Positions 9,910 to 24,673 of a stretch of 64,000 nucleotides of DNA are shown here, piece by piece. Numbering within the stretch: position 1 is the first letter of the stretch; every line of letters begins with the position of its first letter. This stretch comes from Zygnema circumcarinatum. Taxonomy: Eukaryota; Streptophyta; Zygnematophyceae; Zygnematales; Zygnemataceae. The stretch covers positions 2,334,728 to 2,398,727 of the forward strand of contig CM074809.1 of NCBI GenBank assembly GCA_037447605.1, written 5' to 3'. A program made the translations under genes and the position numbers. The notes below the pieces were generated by a model. That model had not been told where the DNA came from. It did not search any database and saw only the letters and a program-made list of their open reading frames with translations.

Positions 9910-12457
9910 ATGGCGCGGCCGGTGTTCTGTGGTAACTTCGAGTACGATGCGAGGCAGTCGGAGGTGGAGCGCATGTTTAAGAAGTTTGGAAGAGTGGAGA
10001 GGATTGACATGAAGACAGGTAGGGCGCAGCGCTGGGACTTATCAAGTTGGCAAAATATGGTTCCTTCTTGCTAGCGACGTGATTTTTCGCATTAGCAACA
10101 ATGAGTGTTCAAACTGCTTGCCCTTGGCTCATGGACACCAATATAGGAGCGTGGTTGCGTTTCTCTACAGTGCTTGGCCTCCAAATTGGTCCGAAGGTAG
10201 TGAGTCTTTTTTGCATATGTTTTGTGCAAAGAGTTTCCAGCGATCTCCCGTCAAGGAGAGAGATGATGGTGGCTAAGCCTAGCACATGCAGGTGATGATA
10301 CGGCATGGCATGCAGGCCTTCTTCCTTCACCCACCACTCAGCATCTCGTTACATCAGAGCACAGCCTGTCAATTGGTCTACGCAGCGCTCCAGGACAGTT
10401 TCGTATGGCAGCAGAGGAAGACAACTTTTGGACTACCTGCTTTATGTCTACTCTCACCGTCTACGCATCGTGTTGTCATAGGAGTGAAAATTGCCACGCC
10501 CCCGGCTCTGTATCAAAACTCTTCTTTTGCCTTGAGGCGGATTGTTCCTATCTGCACGCATCAAGAGAGTTCTTCGGATGGCGACGTAGTCACAGGAGGA
10601 GGCCAGCCTGCGGGCTGCCTGCCTGAGCTATGTCCCTGCTGTGGCTCGTCCTGTGTCAACCGCCTGGGCAACCTTGCCAAGCTCATCGCTGTCATCATCT
10701 GTTTTGCAGAGGCCTCACTTCAGGTGGTTTACTTTGTTGTCCATTTACCCCGACCCACTCGCATTTGCAATGCAAGCTGAGGCAGCATTGCAGGAGCATG
10801 CAAGGGTCCCCACCCTTGTTTTGCCCCACGAGGTTTGATTGTTGTATCTGCACAAAGCAGGTCCAACTTCTACAGGGGTTTGATTGTTGTTTTTATGCTT
10901 GATATCTGTGCATTTATATGGAAGTTCGCGTTTGTCTCGGTCTTCTTTGTTGGCAGGATTTGCATTCGTGTACATGGAAGACGATCGCGATGCTGACGAT
11001 GCCATAAGAGCTTTAGACAGATCTGAATTTGGTAAACAACGGCGGCGATTAGTCGTGGAATGGGCGAAGGTGCGCATTTTTCTCTCCTACTTGAGGGGTG
11101 CTCTATTACAGATGCGTTAAGTTTTGGGCTGAGGCTATCATCTCATCATGCCCTTTCGTTCTTGAGCCTCCTAGAAGAGACTTTCACTTGTTGGCAATAG
11201 CCATGCGATACTTGAGACAGTATGACTGTCTTTGTCATCATAATTATGGATAATGTTTTATACTTGAACTGATCACGCTGCAGAACATGGCAGCTACACG
11301 ACTGTGCAAATTATACAGCAGGCTGTTCCTTCAGAAATTTGACAGTATGTGGTAAAGATTTCTGTGGCTGAGAAACAGGGTGATGGAGCAATCAAACGGC
11401 GTGAGGAAGATCGGCGGTCATTGACCAAAGCAAGACCGACAAAGACATTGTTTGTTGTGAACTTTGATCCTGTCAACACTCAGGAGCGTGACTTGGAAAA
11501 GCACTTTGAACCATATGGGAAACTCGTCCGCGTTCAAATTCGCAAGAACTTTGCATTTGTGCAGTACGAAACCCAGGATGAGGCAACTATGGCAGTAGAG
11601 AAGACAAATGGAAGGTGAATCTCAAGCACATGCATGAATAATGTCCTAGAATGTGCATTCTGAAGGATCATGGATCTGTTGCGAGAATGTCATCATCCTT
11701 TTTGCCGGCCTGCCGGCCTGCTTATTTTCTGCTGCTGTTGTACACCTTGCAGCACTGTTGATAACCGTATCATCACCGTGGAGTATGCAGCCCGGGAGGA
11801 TGGCGATCCCCCTGGAGGCTATGGTGGTGAGCGGCGGAGGAGTCCACCTGGTCGGTATGGAAGGGATGATAGAAGAAGTCCGGAGTATGACCGGTACAGA
11901 AGGTAAGTGGTGTTTGTCGAGAGTACGAATAGTTGGTCACTGTTTTGGACTCCAGTTCATTTCAGTTCAACTGAGCCGGTTCCTCATGATTGTGGAGATT
12001 GCGTAGCCATGCTGTGTATAGGTGATGTCAGCATCATCATTGTCCGTGGGTCTGTGTATGTTGTTGGCTGTTCTGAAACGACTGACATGCAGGGATTGGA
12101 GCCGTTTTTCGTTCTAAGAGGATTGATTTCATTTCTTTTCGCCGTCGCTGGAGTCAAATTTTCTTTTTGTGACTTTCTAATCCATGCTGATCATGAACGC
12201 ATGTTATTCACCTTGTTAGTGGTTGATGTTTTTTATTTGTGTGAGATCAACTCAGCTCGGCAGTCCCCCCACCCTCCCCCCCCCCCCCGGGTTGTAGGCT
12301 TGTCATCTTCGGGTTTAAGCAGGTGCTTAGACTGAAATATGGAAAAGCCCTGATGCTATTGTCTGTTGCCTCAAAATGCTGCTTGTTCTGCAGCCGATCA
12401 CCACCTCGAAGGTATCGCAGTCGATCCCCGGAGTATCATCCCTACCGCCGATCATAA
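9910..12457 (+). CDS. RS31: RS31-type SR splicing factor (two RRMs plus short RS tail)
   Basis: Plant-specific RS subfamily of SR proteins, which bind pre-mRNA and guide spliceosome assembly. Exons: 9910-10018, 10957-11069, 11379-11614, 11753-11902, 12394-12457; 223 residues. RRM1 starts [20 protein letters not shown] and continues [20 protein letters not shown] and [13 protein letters not shown]2 has [39 protein letters not shown] and VQYETQDEA. The C-terminus has the [20 protein letters not shown] pattern and ends [11 protein letters not shown], shorter than in flowering plants. For exon 3 I chose the acceptor giving [11 protein letters not shown] after WAK; an in-frame acceptor 33 bp upstream is also possible. 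Intron 1 is 938 bp, the longest here. Confidence 0.92.
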
Positions 12458-15142
12458 GCACGCTGGTGCTGTACGCTCGCTTTACTGTTTGTTTTTAAAA
12501 GCAGGGGCTTGAAAAATGGTGAGAACTTGGTGATTAGCTTAGGCATCAGATGGCAAACTCTTTCACTACAGCCATTGTGTAGATTGTATGCAACACACTA
12601 TGACAGTGGGATGCAGCAAGGAGACATGGAACACGGTGCAGACTGGAATACCGTATGGGCGTGGATGACAGAATAGCCAGTAGACACGATTGTGTGCGAA
12701 TGAAGTGCCTGTACATGGTTAGTTGTGTGCTGAACTTACAATGATGATGTATTGACACTCACTTTTTCAAATATTTGTCATATAATCTGGCAATCACGGG
12801 GTCCCTTCTATGGATTACACCATTCCGTTGTCGCCGATAAAGCCAAAATAAATTCCCCTTAGAGACGCTGAAGTGGTGCATATTCACAAGCAAAAGTGCC
12901 TACTCACTTGTCACCATGGCCTACCGCTCGGCCAAAGAGCACACCAATATCTAGGTATTGGTGAGTGCAACAATCGTTGCTTTACCCGCCTGCCTGCTCG
13001 CCGTCTGCGTGCATTCGATCGTAAGGCGTCTGTCGCTCTTATTTGTAACAAGGATGAAAGTTTCAGTCCTGTTGAGTGTGTATTGCCGAGAAAGCAAGGC
13101 GAACGAGTATGATTGTTTATGGAAAAGGTAATCAGGTATCTGAAAGGCTCAACAAATCAATTAAGCTTAAAAAAAAATCATTTTCGCTTACTAAAATAAA
13201 GTTTTGTAACATGCACATAAAAAAATAAAAAAACTTGATAGATGAAACCACTTGAAGGATGTGCTGGTCCATTTCCCTTCAGTAAGAGATTGTCCGTGGT
13301 GGAATTGACCCAAACATTGACCTTGCAACCGAGTAGTCGCCCTCTTGCCTCCACCACAATGGCGCGTCTCCGACCGCATGTACCGTACGGTAGGCCATTT
13401 TTAAAGAAGCCGCTCGGACACGCATTCCTTGACTACCACATACCGCTCGTTTCAGTCAAGGTCTTCTCCAACACTCGCTTGTTTCCTGAGGGCAGAACAG
13501 GAGGAATCAAGGATTTTCTGCTGCTCATCTTCTGCGCTCTATCGCTGTTTCTAGGACGTTCAAAACCAGTCCAGTGTTTGCTTTGAAACACTGACGCAGT
13601 CTCTCCTTGTACCATACAGACAGTGCTTGACAGACGTGAACTCTTGCTGTCATCAAGCCGGCAGGGCGGCGTCTCTGAGTCGAGGAGCATCACATGGCTA
13701 GCCCTGCAGAGTATGTGCACACGTGAAGTTCCTGCCAGCATGCGTGACTATATGCTCCATTAGACACAGATAAACACAGACAAGCACGTAGTCATCAGCA
13801 CACGCGATCAGTAAATCTTAAAGCAATTCAGCTCAGATAGTAGAATCATCCATAACAAAGCATTTTATCCGTGGAAGGTGGTTAAATGCCACTTCAATGT
13901 CAAGCGCGTCTTCACCCCCATTTCGCTTTTGCTTGCTGAATGAATGTAACTGTTGGGGGATCACTCCATTGATTCAAAGAAACCATAGCTAAGAAAATGA
14001 CGAAACTGTTTTTAACCCTAGAGCTTCTCTATTTAGTTTGGAAACTAGTTTCTGCTACCGCCTCTGGTCACATTTTTCTAATTCAATGATGCCATGTAAC
14101 CAACATTAGAGAAGGAGCGAGCACATTATGTAAGCTACCAGGGAGAAGCCACTGCGGTGCATAACAGGGGCACAGAACGAGTTGGAATCAGACTTTGGTC
14201 AGTCCTGTTCAATGTTGAAGTTTATGTCACCTTGACACTTCTGACATGAATAACTTAGGCAGAATGCAGATCATGTGGGTTTAATAAGACGAGCGTTTTG
14301 CATAGTCATCTACAGTAATCCCTTTGACCGGGAAGAGGCAGATATCAACTTGGACTTAAGGATTTCTTGACTTTTTCAATCATCCCTCATTTTTCAAGCG
14401 GCGAAGTGTAATGGACCTCTGCTTCTATTGCACGCATATGAAAAGCGTAAATTAGGTCATTAATCTATTAAGGAAGCCATTATGAAAACAACTTTCTTTG
14501 TTTTGGCATGTAAGTGGACAGCAGTTGATACTGCCGTTTTAATCCTCAAGGAGTAGGAAGCCCATGTGCAAGTGGGCTTTTTCAAAAGAATAGATCTGTC
14601 AACAATAGTTATTTATGTTGTGGTCGACTTAAATGCAACCCACCCTGTGGTTTACGGGAGCCATCGAAAGCCTCTGGACGAAGGACTAGCGAAAGCATTT
14701 ATTTTAACTAAAAAATAAAGTGTTCAATTAGTTACGTTAAGCTAGGTCTGGTTATCGTAGCCCACGGCGAATGTTTCTAAAGGTATTTGATTTCTAAGAT
14801 TCGCATGAAAACCGTCCGCAAAGAGAGTGACGTTTTTGTTATACAGCTTATGGAGTACAGCTGTTTTACTGAATTACCATAGTGAAGCATGATCGCTCGA
14901 TTGGACAAAATGCCAACATGACAGAAGCACATCCAATCACCTTACAGGTGTTGCCTCACTTTTATTGATCAGTCTGCACTAATCTGAGGACACACTGAAA
15001 TTTCTAGCATTGGTTCGCCAGTGGGTGACGGAAAACTTTTGAAGAAGAGTGGCACTGCTGGATCTACTTATGCATTCATGCAAAAGCCATACTTTCATAC
15101 GTTAACTGTTCTGTCCCTGGAATTCTTGAGCTTGTGTTGCAG
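12458..15142. other. Intergenic region, RS31-like to Derlin
   Basis: 2.7 kb of mostly AT-rich DNA. It should contain the RS31 3' end and the Derlin promoter and first coding exon, which I could not place. A 12-bp palindrome TACCGTACGGTA is at 13381-13392. A 102-codon minus-strand frame (13433-13741) and a 114-codon plus-strand frame (13242-13586) overlap and resemble nothing I know. Confidence 0.45.
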
Positions 15143-17044
15143 CTGGTATAACTCTCTGCCACCAGTAACAAAAACATGGGCTACCGCCTGCTTCGCCCTT
15201 GGAGGAGGGGCCACTATCAATTTGATCAGTCCTAAGTTGCTTTACATCAGTTATGACCTTCTTTTCAAAAAGTTTCAGGTGGGTAAGGGTCAAACTCGAG
15301 TTGACTTCTTCATCCATCTATTGCTTACTTTCAGGATGACAAGAGTTAACGCAAAAGCATAGCCACGGGGCCAGCCTTCGTGCATATATCAACCTTTGAA
15401 TGGGCTTCGTTGTAACTGCTTTCAAACTGCGTCCTCCTGCAGATCTGGCGACCACTAACGTGCTGCTTATTTCTCGGAGGATTCGGCCTCAAGTTCGTGT
15501 CAAGATTGCTGCTTCTGTGAGTAGACGCTCTACCAACTGAGCTACATCCCCTAATTTTAGAATGGCAATGAAAGGATTTTGCGTCTGAGTGATGGCATAA
15601 AACAAATTTTGCAGTTTGCTGGGTGCTTCGCAATGTCAAATTTTCAATTGTCTGCACTTCCCAGTGTGTGTGCATTCAATAGAGGGGAAATCTTCCAGGA
15701 GCAAGGAGCTTCAGTTATTCGGTTCAAGATAAGGAACAGCCGGCTTAGGCTGAACCTACCTTTATGGATTCGTTTATTTGTCGCTGCAGATTACGGCATG
15801 GGGTGCAGCTTGAGTCCAACACCTATCAAGGCCGAACGGCGGACTTCCTTTACATGCTAATATTTGGCATTGGATCAATGTTGGTAGGCTGAAGACCTTG
15901 AGGCACCAAAAAAAAAAGAGAGCTTTGGTTTGGCTTTGTATTCAAATCTTACACAAGTGAAGCAATGGAGAGCAAACGAGACAATGTCAGCTTCTCTGAT
16001 CTGTGCTAACTGGGCTTGACCCGTCACCACGTTCATAATCATTCTGGTCTTCTTTTGCAGACTGTCAACTTCATTTATCCGATGTTCAGCTTCCTTGCTG
16101 ATCCGTTAGTGTACATGACAGTTTATGTATGGTCGCGGGAATTTCCAAATTCGGTGGTCAACCTCATGGGACTCGTTTCTCTTCAGGTCCTTGCTCCTTG
16201 CACTCATTCCCCTCACTATCCCCAAAATCAACCGAGTCGAAGCACAGTCAAGCTCTTCCTGAGCACGAAGTGCTGCCAAATGTGTAGCAAGTTTCTTTTT
16301 GTCCCTGGTCAGCATAATATGAGTATAGCTGTGGAGATAACGGAATGAGATGTGCTTGGGGCTACCTGTTGACTGCTATTTTCTTCGCCCTGTTTTCTTT
16401 TCAGGCCTTCTACCTTCCCTGGGCCTATTTGGCCCTTGACATGGTGTTTGGTCTAAGTCCGTTTGATGCCCTCGTGGGTATTCTGGTCGGCCATCTTTAC
16501 TACTTTCTCACCACCATCTATCCGCGACAAAGCGGCCGCAACCTCCTCAAGACCCCGCTATGGGTGTATCCTCTCCCACTTCTCTGCCTGTCCCTCTCTC
16601 GCCCTTTCCTCTCGCTTGCTATCCATCATAGGAAAACGTAGATGAACTACGGAGATTGTGCACACTCCAATCAACTCCTACTCAAACTGGTATTGAACAC
16701 CAGTTTCAAAAGCCTTCGTTCTTTATAACTGAAGCTTTACGTCTCTTTCTAATGAACATATCTTATAAGTACAGCCCATGTTTTATTAAGTTGAAGTCGG
16801 TCTTATTTAACTGTAGTTTAACTGATGTCTATTTGGATGCCCAACTGTTTCGCCCACTCCTTGACCTCTGCCTCTCAGTCACCAGCTGCTCCAACGCTGC
16901 GGCATCGCGTCTGCTCCCACTGTCTCCTTCTCTGCAGCCCCTTCTTTTGGCCCCCGAGCTGCCCCTGCAGCAGCTCCGACTGCTGCAGCCCCCTCACGGA
17001 GTTCTGCATTTCAAGGCAGAGCTTACCGGTTGGACCGAGATTGA
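15143..17044 (+). CDS. DER1: Derlin-1-like ER-associated degradation protein (first exon not placed)
   Basis: Rhomboid-like pseudoprotease of the ER membrane that retrotranslocates misfolded proteins. Exons: 15143-15278, 15443-15516, 15790-15883, 16061-16186, 16405-16563, 16886-17044, all phases consistent, 248 residues plus a short missing N-terminus. Seen in order: WYNSLPPVTKTWATA, LLFKKFQ, IWRPLTCCLFLGGFGLKF (the WR motif), YQGRTADFLYMLIFGIG, VYVWSREFPNSVVNLMGL, AFYLPWAYLALDMVFG, GILVGHLYYFLTTIYP and LLKTPLW. The Ala/Pro-rich tail ends SAFQGRAYRLDRD, an SHP-like box; in Derlins this binds p97/CDC48. The ATG lies upstream in an exon ending in phase 2 that I could not identify. The next gene on the same strand encodes an AAA ATPase of the CDC48 class. 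Confidence 0.9.
15517..15553 (-). ncRNA. tRNA-like 5' half (A-box, tRNA-Ala type) at the start of a Derlin intron
   Basis: On the minus strand the sequence GGGGATGTAGCTCAGTTGG followed by TAGAGCG matches the acceptor strand, D-arm and A-box of tRNA-Ala. The anticodon stem, T-arm and 3' acceptor strand cannot be formed downstream: there is a weak GAGG..CCTC hairpin, but no CATCCCC to close the acceptor stem. The match starts exactly at the splice donor of Derlin intron 2. I read it as a tRNA fragment or SINE head and not a working tRNA gene. Confidence 0.5.
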
Positions 17045-18044
17045 GGTTTTTCACTCATGGTTGTATTGGCAGGCCCGCAGGCAGCTATCCGATGGCCCCT
17101 ATGTGTCAGAAAACGGCGAGTTTGGCTTGATTTTAGGGATGAAATTTCAAAGTCTGGGAGTGATTCGAACTGGTCTAATAGAGAGAGCGGTTGTCCATAA
17201 TGTGAACCATTGAAAGATTAGCTATTCGGCAGCAGAGCGTCGTGAGGAAAGTGGTTCCTGTTATTCGGTGATAATCAGATGCCGTCATCATTTGCTTGTA
17301 AAGGCTAAACCTCGGAGCCAAATCAATGTGCAAGACCTTGTGCTGAAATTCTTTTGATGTCGACAGCTTCTATGAAATTGGGTTTTGAATTGTTTAAAAA
17401 CCTAATAGCACTTCGCAGCGCAACATACATCGCCATGCCACCGTTTCTTTTATTTCTTTTGAGGGAGAGCCTGTGAAGGAAAAAGGAAGGAAGGAAGGGG
17501 CAACAAAGCCCATGTTCGAACCAGGGCATGCCTATGCGAGCAGCAATGTTTTCAACACCATGCACGCACCTCACGATGGTGTTGGTCAGCTCGCACTGTT
17601 CCAAAAGCAGCATTGCAACGACGGACAGGCTGCAAAGACGAAACGAAGGACGAGCGAGAGAGAGAGGGAGAGAGAGAGGAAAAGGGAAAATTCACTTAAG
17701 GAGAAAAGGAGGATGACGAGGAAATCACCAAAATCAATGAAAAAGGGAAAATTGGGTACGACACCAAGACTTCCCGGGAGGTCGCCCATCCCAGTACTTT
17801 GCCGGCCCACTGGCCCTTAAAGTGTTCTGCACACAGGGATCCGGCGTACCGTATTAAACCTCAGTAAAAATTAGCAATGCCGCTAGTGTAAAATTTTGTG
17901 CATTTGGTTGTATCGCCATTGTGAGATCAATCCCCCTCCCCCCCCCCAATTCTCGTAAATAAATTAGCACGATTGCAACAGACAGACTATCTATGGAGTA
18001 TGGAGGGAGAACTAATAACTCCTTAGGCAGCGCCTAGCGTGGCC
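17045..18044. other. Intergenic region, Derlin to CDC48B, holding a 5S relic
   Basis: 1 kb between two plus-strand genes. It contains a GA-rich tract (about 17655-17720), the degenerate 5S rRNA gene on the minus strand and a C-run near 17935-17947. A 115-codon frame here is low-complexity Arg/Glu and looks spurious. Confidence 0.5.
17754..17872 (-). rRNA. Degenerate 5S rRNA gene (pseudogene)
   Basis: Minus strand. The 3' two thirds of 5S rRNA is clear: CCGGATCCC, CAGAAC, TTAAG, AGTACTGGGATGGGCGACC, TCCCGGGAAGTC and a GTACCC end, followed by a TTTT tract like a Pol III terminator. The first 30 or so bases do not match 5S and cannot pair with the 3' strand to close helix I. The internal promoter region is only partly kept. 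This looks like a dispersed, decayed copy; a working 5S array would show tandem copies. Confidence 0.75.
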
Positions 18045-21923
<3,879 letters not shown>

Positions 21924-23458
21924 GTGACCGAACAGCGCTGAGACATGATGCATCGTCTGCGCTCGGTTTTCTCGTGGCTGACTGAGGTAGCTCAGGCGTG
22001 GCATCACCATGTGCTTTTCATTGGCCCCTACTAAGGAGATTTGATGTGTGCAAACGATCCATCCGTTATTTTGTGAAATGTACTGAAGGCATTGCTCTGC
22101 CTTGATCTTGAAGTGTGAAATCACGATGCCAGCGGAGCATTTTCAGGAACAACGTGCTGCTTTTTTCACGTTGTCAGATGTGAGCAAGCACGGACACATG
22201 CCACGGATACATGGACAGACCCACAGCCAGCAAGGAGTCTCCAGTGTCAAGCTGTCTTTCTTACAGACATGAATGGCGCGGGAGTGGGGCAAATCTGTCT
22301 ACGATACTGCTTGAGCTAATCACAAAGCTTTAATAAATATTAATCAAGCGACCGTATTGCTCTAGAATGATCTTCAATATGTATCTATTGGAAGTGCCTC
22401 CAACAGAAATTGTGTCTGGATGCAGTTCCATGCCTCATATCTCAAGTGCCTCAGTATCTCAAGCAATGCAGAGTACACCACACAGCTAAAGACTGGCATC
22501 GTGATCACCTCAATTCGGCAAGATAAGGTTAACAGACAGATTGACGGACAGATTGCATGCCCACTTACCTACCGCCTAACCACTCATCTAAATGGAGTTC
22601 TGAAGAGTGTATGAGAAGATCTCTACCACGCGTTCTACTTCGAATTTCAAGGCAAAAGTTTTCGAAATCCTTCCATAATGTTTACATCCAAGCACGAAGT
22701 CAGATTTCCCGAAACCGCCAAAAGCCTCCCGGCATCTACCAACTCGTCAGTCATTGTTTGGTCAAAAAACCCCGACAAATTAACCAACCAAATTACCGCC
22801 AAAACCATCAACGGAAGAGGAAACACAACAAACTTTGGATGCAACAGCGTCTGCCTAAATCGAACAGCAGATGAGCTAAGCAAAACCATTCAGAGGCAAC
22901 AACATTTTCTGATTTTCAATCAGAAAATACAGAGTTGCAGGAATAAAGTGGTTTATTAAAGTTGGCAGCGAGAGCGGCACACTCTCCACCACCACCGTCT
23001 TTAAAAATAATTAAGGTTTCCAAGGCACCAGTTCCACATACGTAAGCCTGTGGGGACCTACACAGAAGTGGCAAGCCTACTTATCATACCAAAAGCCTAA
23101 AAGCAAAAAGGTTTAAGAGGGCGATTGCTCTGTTTACAACTCATCCCTCGAGCCCTTAACAGAATCGATAACCTTCAACCCAGTAACGAAAACATCTCAA
23201 AACTCCAACACACCGATACTAATCTCCATCATATCGCTAAAACGACTCTGGAGGGGACGCTGGAGCAACAGATTACGCGATAACCACAAAGAAAGTGCTC
23301 CCACACTAACCTGCCTATATAAGGAGAACAAAATTCCTCCGATGCAAGGTTCTGGCCAAAAGCAAAATAAATGTTTAACCGTATTCCACACAATCCGCCT
23401 CTACACATGCTTTACACCAACCAACTCTGTTCCTACTCCCAGTCTGCCCTCTCTCCCT
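21924..23458. other. Convergent intergenic region, CDC48B to EXORDIUM-like
   Basis: 1.5 kb between the 3' ends of a plus and a minus gene. It is AT-rich, with no frame over about 105 codons and no family similarity. It presumably holds both 3' UTRs. Confidence 0.45.
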
Positions 23459-24673
23459 CTATGACGGAAGCATGGACATGGGGTCGTCCGCCTTGTCTCT
23501 TGCAATGATCACGCACTGCTTGGTCCTGGTATTGAAGTTGCGCTGAATCAAATAGCGGGCGTTGTTGTATCCCACCAAGTTGTAAGTCGCATACTTGGTA
23601 GTAAAACCCACGTACCCGAAATCCCATGCACACAAGTCACCGTTCTCGAGTCCGGCGCCCTTCACAGTCCATCCGGGGGGGGACTTCTTCGACTCCGCAG
23701 GGTTGGTAGCGATCTTAGTCAGAGCGTTGGCCAGCCAGTTGACCACAGCATCTGCTCCCAAGTCGTTGGCCGGATTGTAGTAGGGGTCAAAATACCTGTA
23801 GCTGCAGGCCTGAGGGCATTGCGAGGCAGGATTTCCTACAAACCCGTAGGCGATTGTCATCTTGCTCTTACGGAAAGAGGAGTGGTAGTTGCAGATTGAG
23901 GAACAGAAGTCCCTCACGTAGACCTCCTCGGACGTCAGAACAATATAGGCGGAACGCTGGGTAGGAGGAGCGAGCTTGGGGAGATTGTTGATAACGATAT
24001 CTCTGATGATCTTCGTGGTCAGAGGCTTGTTCTTTGTACCGCGTGGTTTCGCGGATCCAGTGTCCACAATGGCGGATTTCAGCTTCACCTTATCCGTGAT
24101 GGGCCTCATGTTGGTGTCATAATAATAAGAGACGGTTGTGTTCCACCAGTTCGCGACAGTGCGGAGGTTGACGTTGTTGACCCGCGTGGGAGGGTCCAAG
24201 GACACCACAAAGTTCTTAATGACGGCCATCTGCGCAGGAGTCCACTTCATGCCGTAGAATATCAGGGAGACCTCCATGGCTGCTCCCTTCTTCTTGGAGA
24301 AAACCTTCCCCTTGTAGTACTTGAGCTGCAAGGCGGCGGCGCTCGCGAGAAGACTCTGCGAAGCCCCATCGTTTTTGCCCGGCAGAAGGCTGGAGGGGTC
24401 GTCGGAGGCGCTGAGCAAGGTCTGCGCAGCGCTTGCATTCTGGCTCTGCATGGCGTTAGCCAGCAGCCTCGCCTGACTGCCGACCGTCTGCGCGGTGGAG
24501 CCGAACGCGAAAATGCCCGCCTCCTCCGTGTCGTTGCTGGAGAAGGAGCCCGCGTTCTTGTTATCGACTTCGACGGCCGTCAGATCATAGCCATTGCTCT
24601 TCAGCACGATGCTTCCCTGGCAGGCCAGCAGCGCAGCGCTGACGAGCACCAGCAGCAAGGCGATCCGTGCCAT
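23459..24673 (-). CDS. EXO: EXORDIUM/PHI-1-like secreted cell-wall protein
   Basis: Phosphate-induced-1/EXORDIUM family; in flowering plants these apoplastic proteins promote growth and respond to brassinosteroid and sugar status, with no known enzyme activity. Single exon, 404 residues from the ATG at 24673. I prefer this start to the one at 24748 because it begins directly with a signal peptide, MARIALLLVLVSAALLACQG. The family core follows: YYKGKVFS, VSLIFYGMKWTPAQMAVIKN, VANWWNTTVSYY, YIVLTSEEVYVRDFCSSIC, GFVGNPASQCPQACSYRYFD, GADAVVNWLANALTKIATNP, NGDLCAWDF and YLIQRNFN. An extra Ser/Gln/Ala stretch (about residues 35-110) lies between the signal peptide and core. No intron, unlike its neighbours. 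Confidence 0.9.
   Translation of the reverse strand: MARIALLLVLVSAALLACQGSIVLKSNGYDLTAVEVDNKNAGSFSSNDTEEAGIFAFGSTAQTVGSQARLLANAMQSQNASAAQTLLSASDDPSSLLPGKNDGASQSLLASAAALQLKYYKGKVFSKKKGAAMEVSLIFYGMKWTPAQMAVIKNFVVSLDPPTRVNNVNLRTVANWWNTTVSYYYDTNMRPITDKVKLKSAIVDTGSAKPRGTKNKPLTTKIIRDIVINNLPKLAPPTQRSAYIVLTSEEVYVRDFCSSICNYHSSFRKSKMTIAYGFVGNPASQCPQACSYRYFDPYYNPANDLGADAVVNWLANALTKIATNPAESKKSPPGWTVKGAGLENGDLCAWDFGYVGFTTKYATYNLVGYNNARYLIQRNFNTRTKQCVIIARDKADDPMSMLPS

Noticed and set aside
10286-10780. 164-codon frame inside RS31 intron 1
   Set aside because: Composition and overlap with other frames suggest chance; it lies between two well-supported exons of the same gene.
13433-13741. 102-codon minus-strand frame between RS31 and Derlin
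   Set aside because: No recognisable domain, no clear partner exons; kept only as part of the intergenic description.
17145-17190. GATTCGAACTGG as a tRNA T-arm
   Set aside because: The flanking bases do not pair into a T-stem and no A-box is found at the right distance.
17473-17820. 115-codon plus-strand frame with ERERERER
   Set aside because: It is produced by a GA repeat and runs into the 5S relic.
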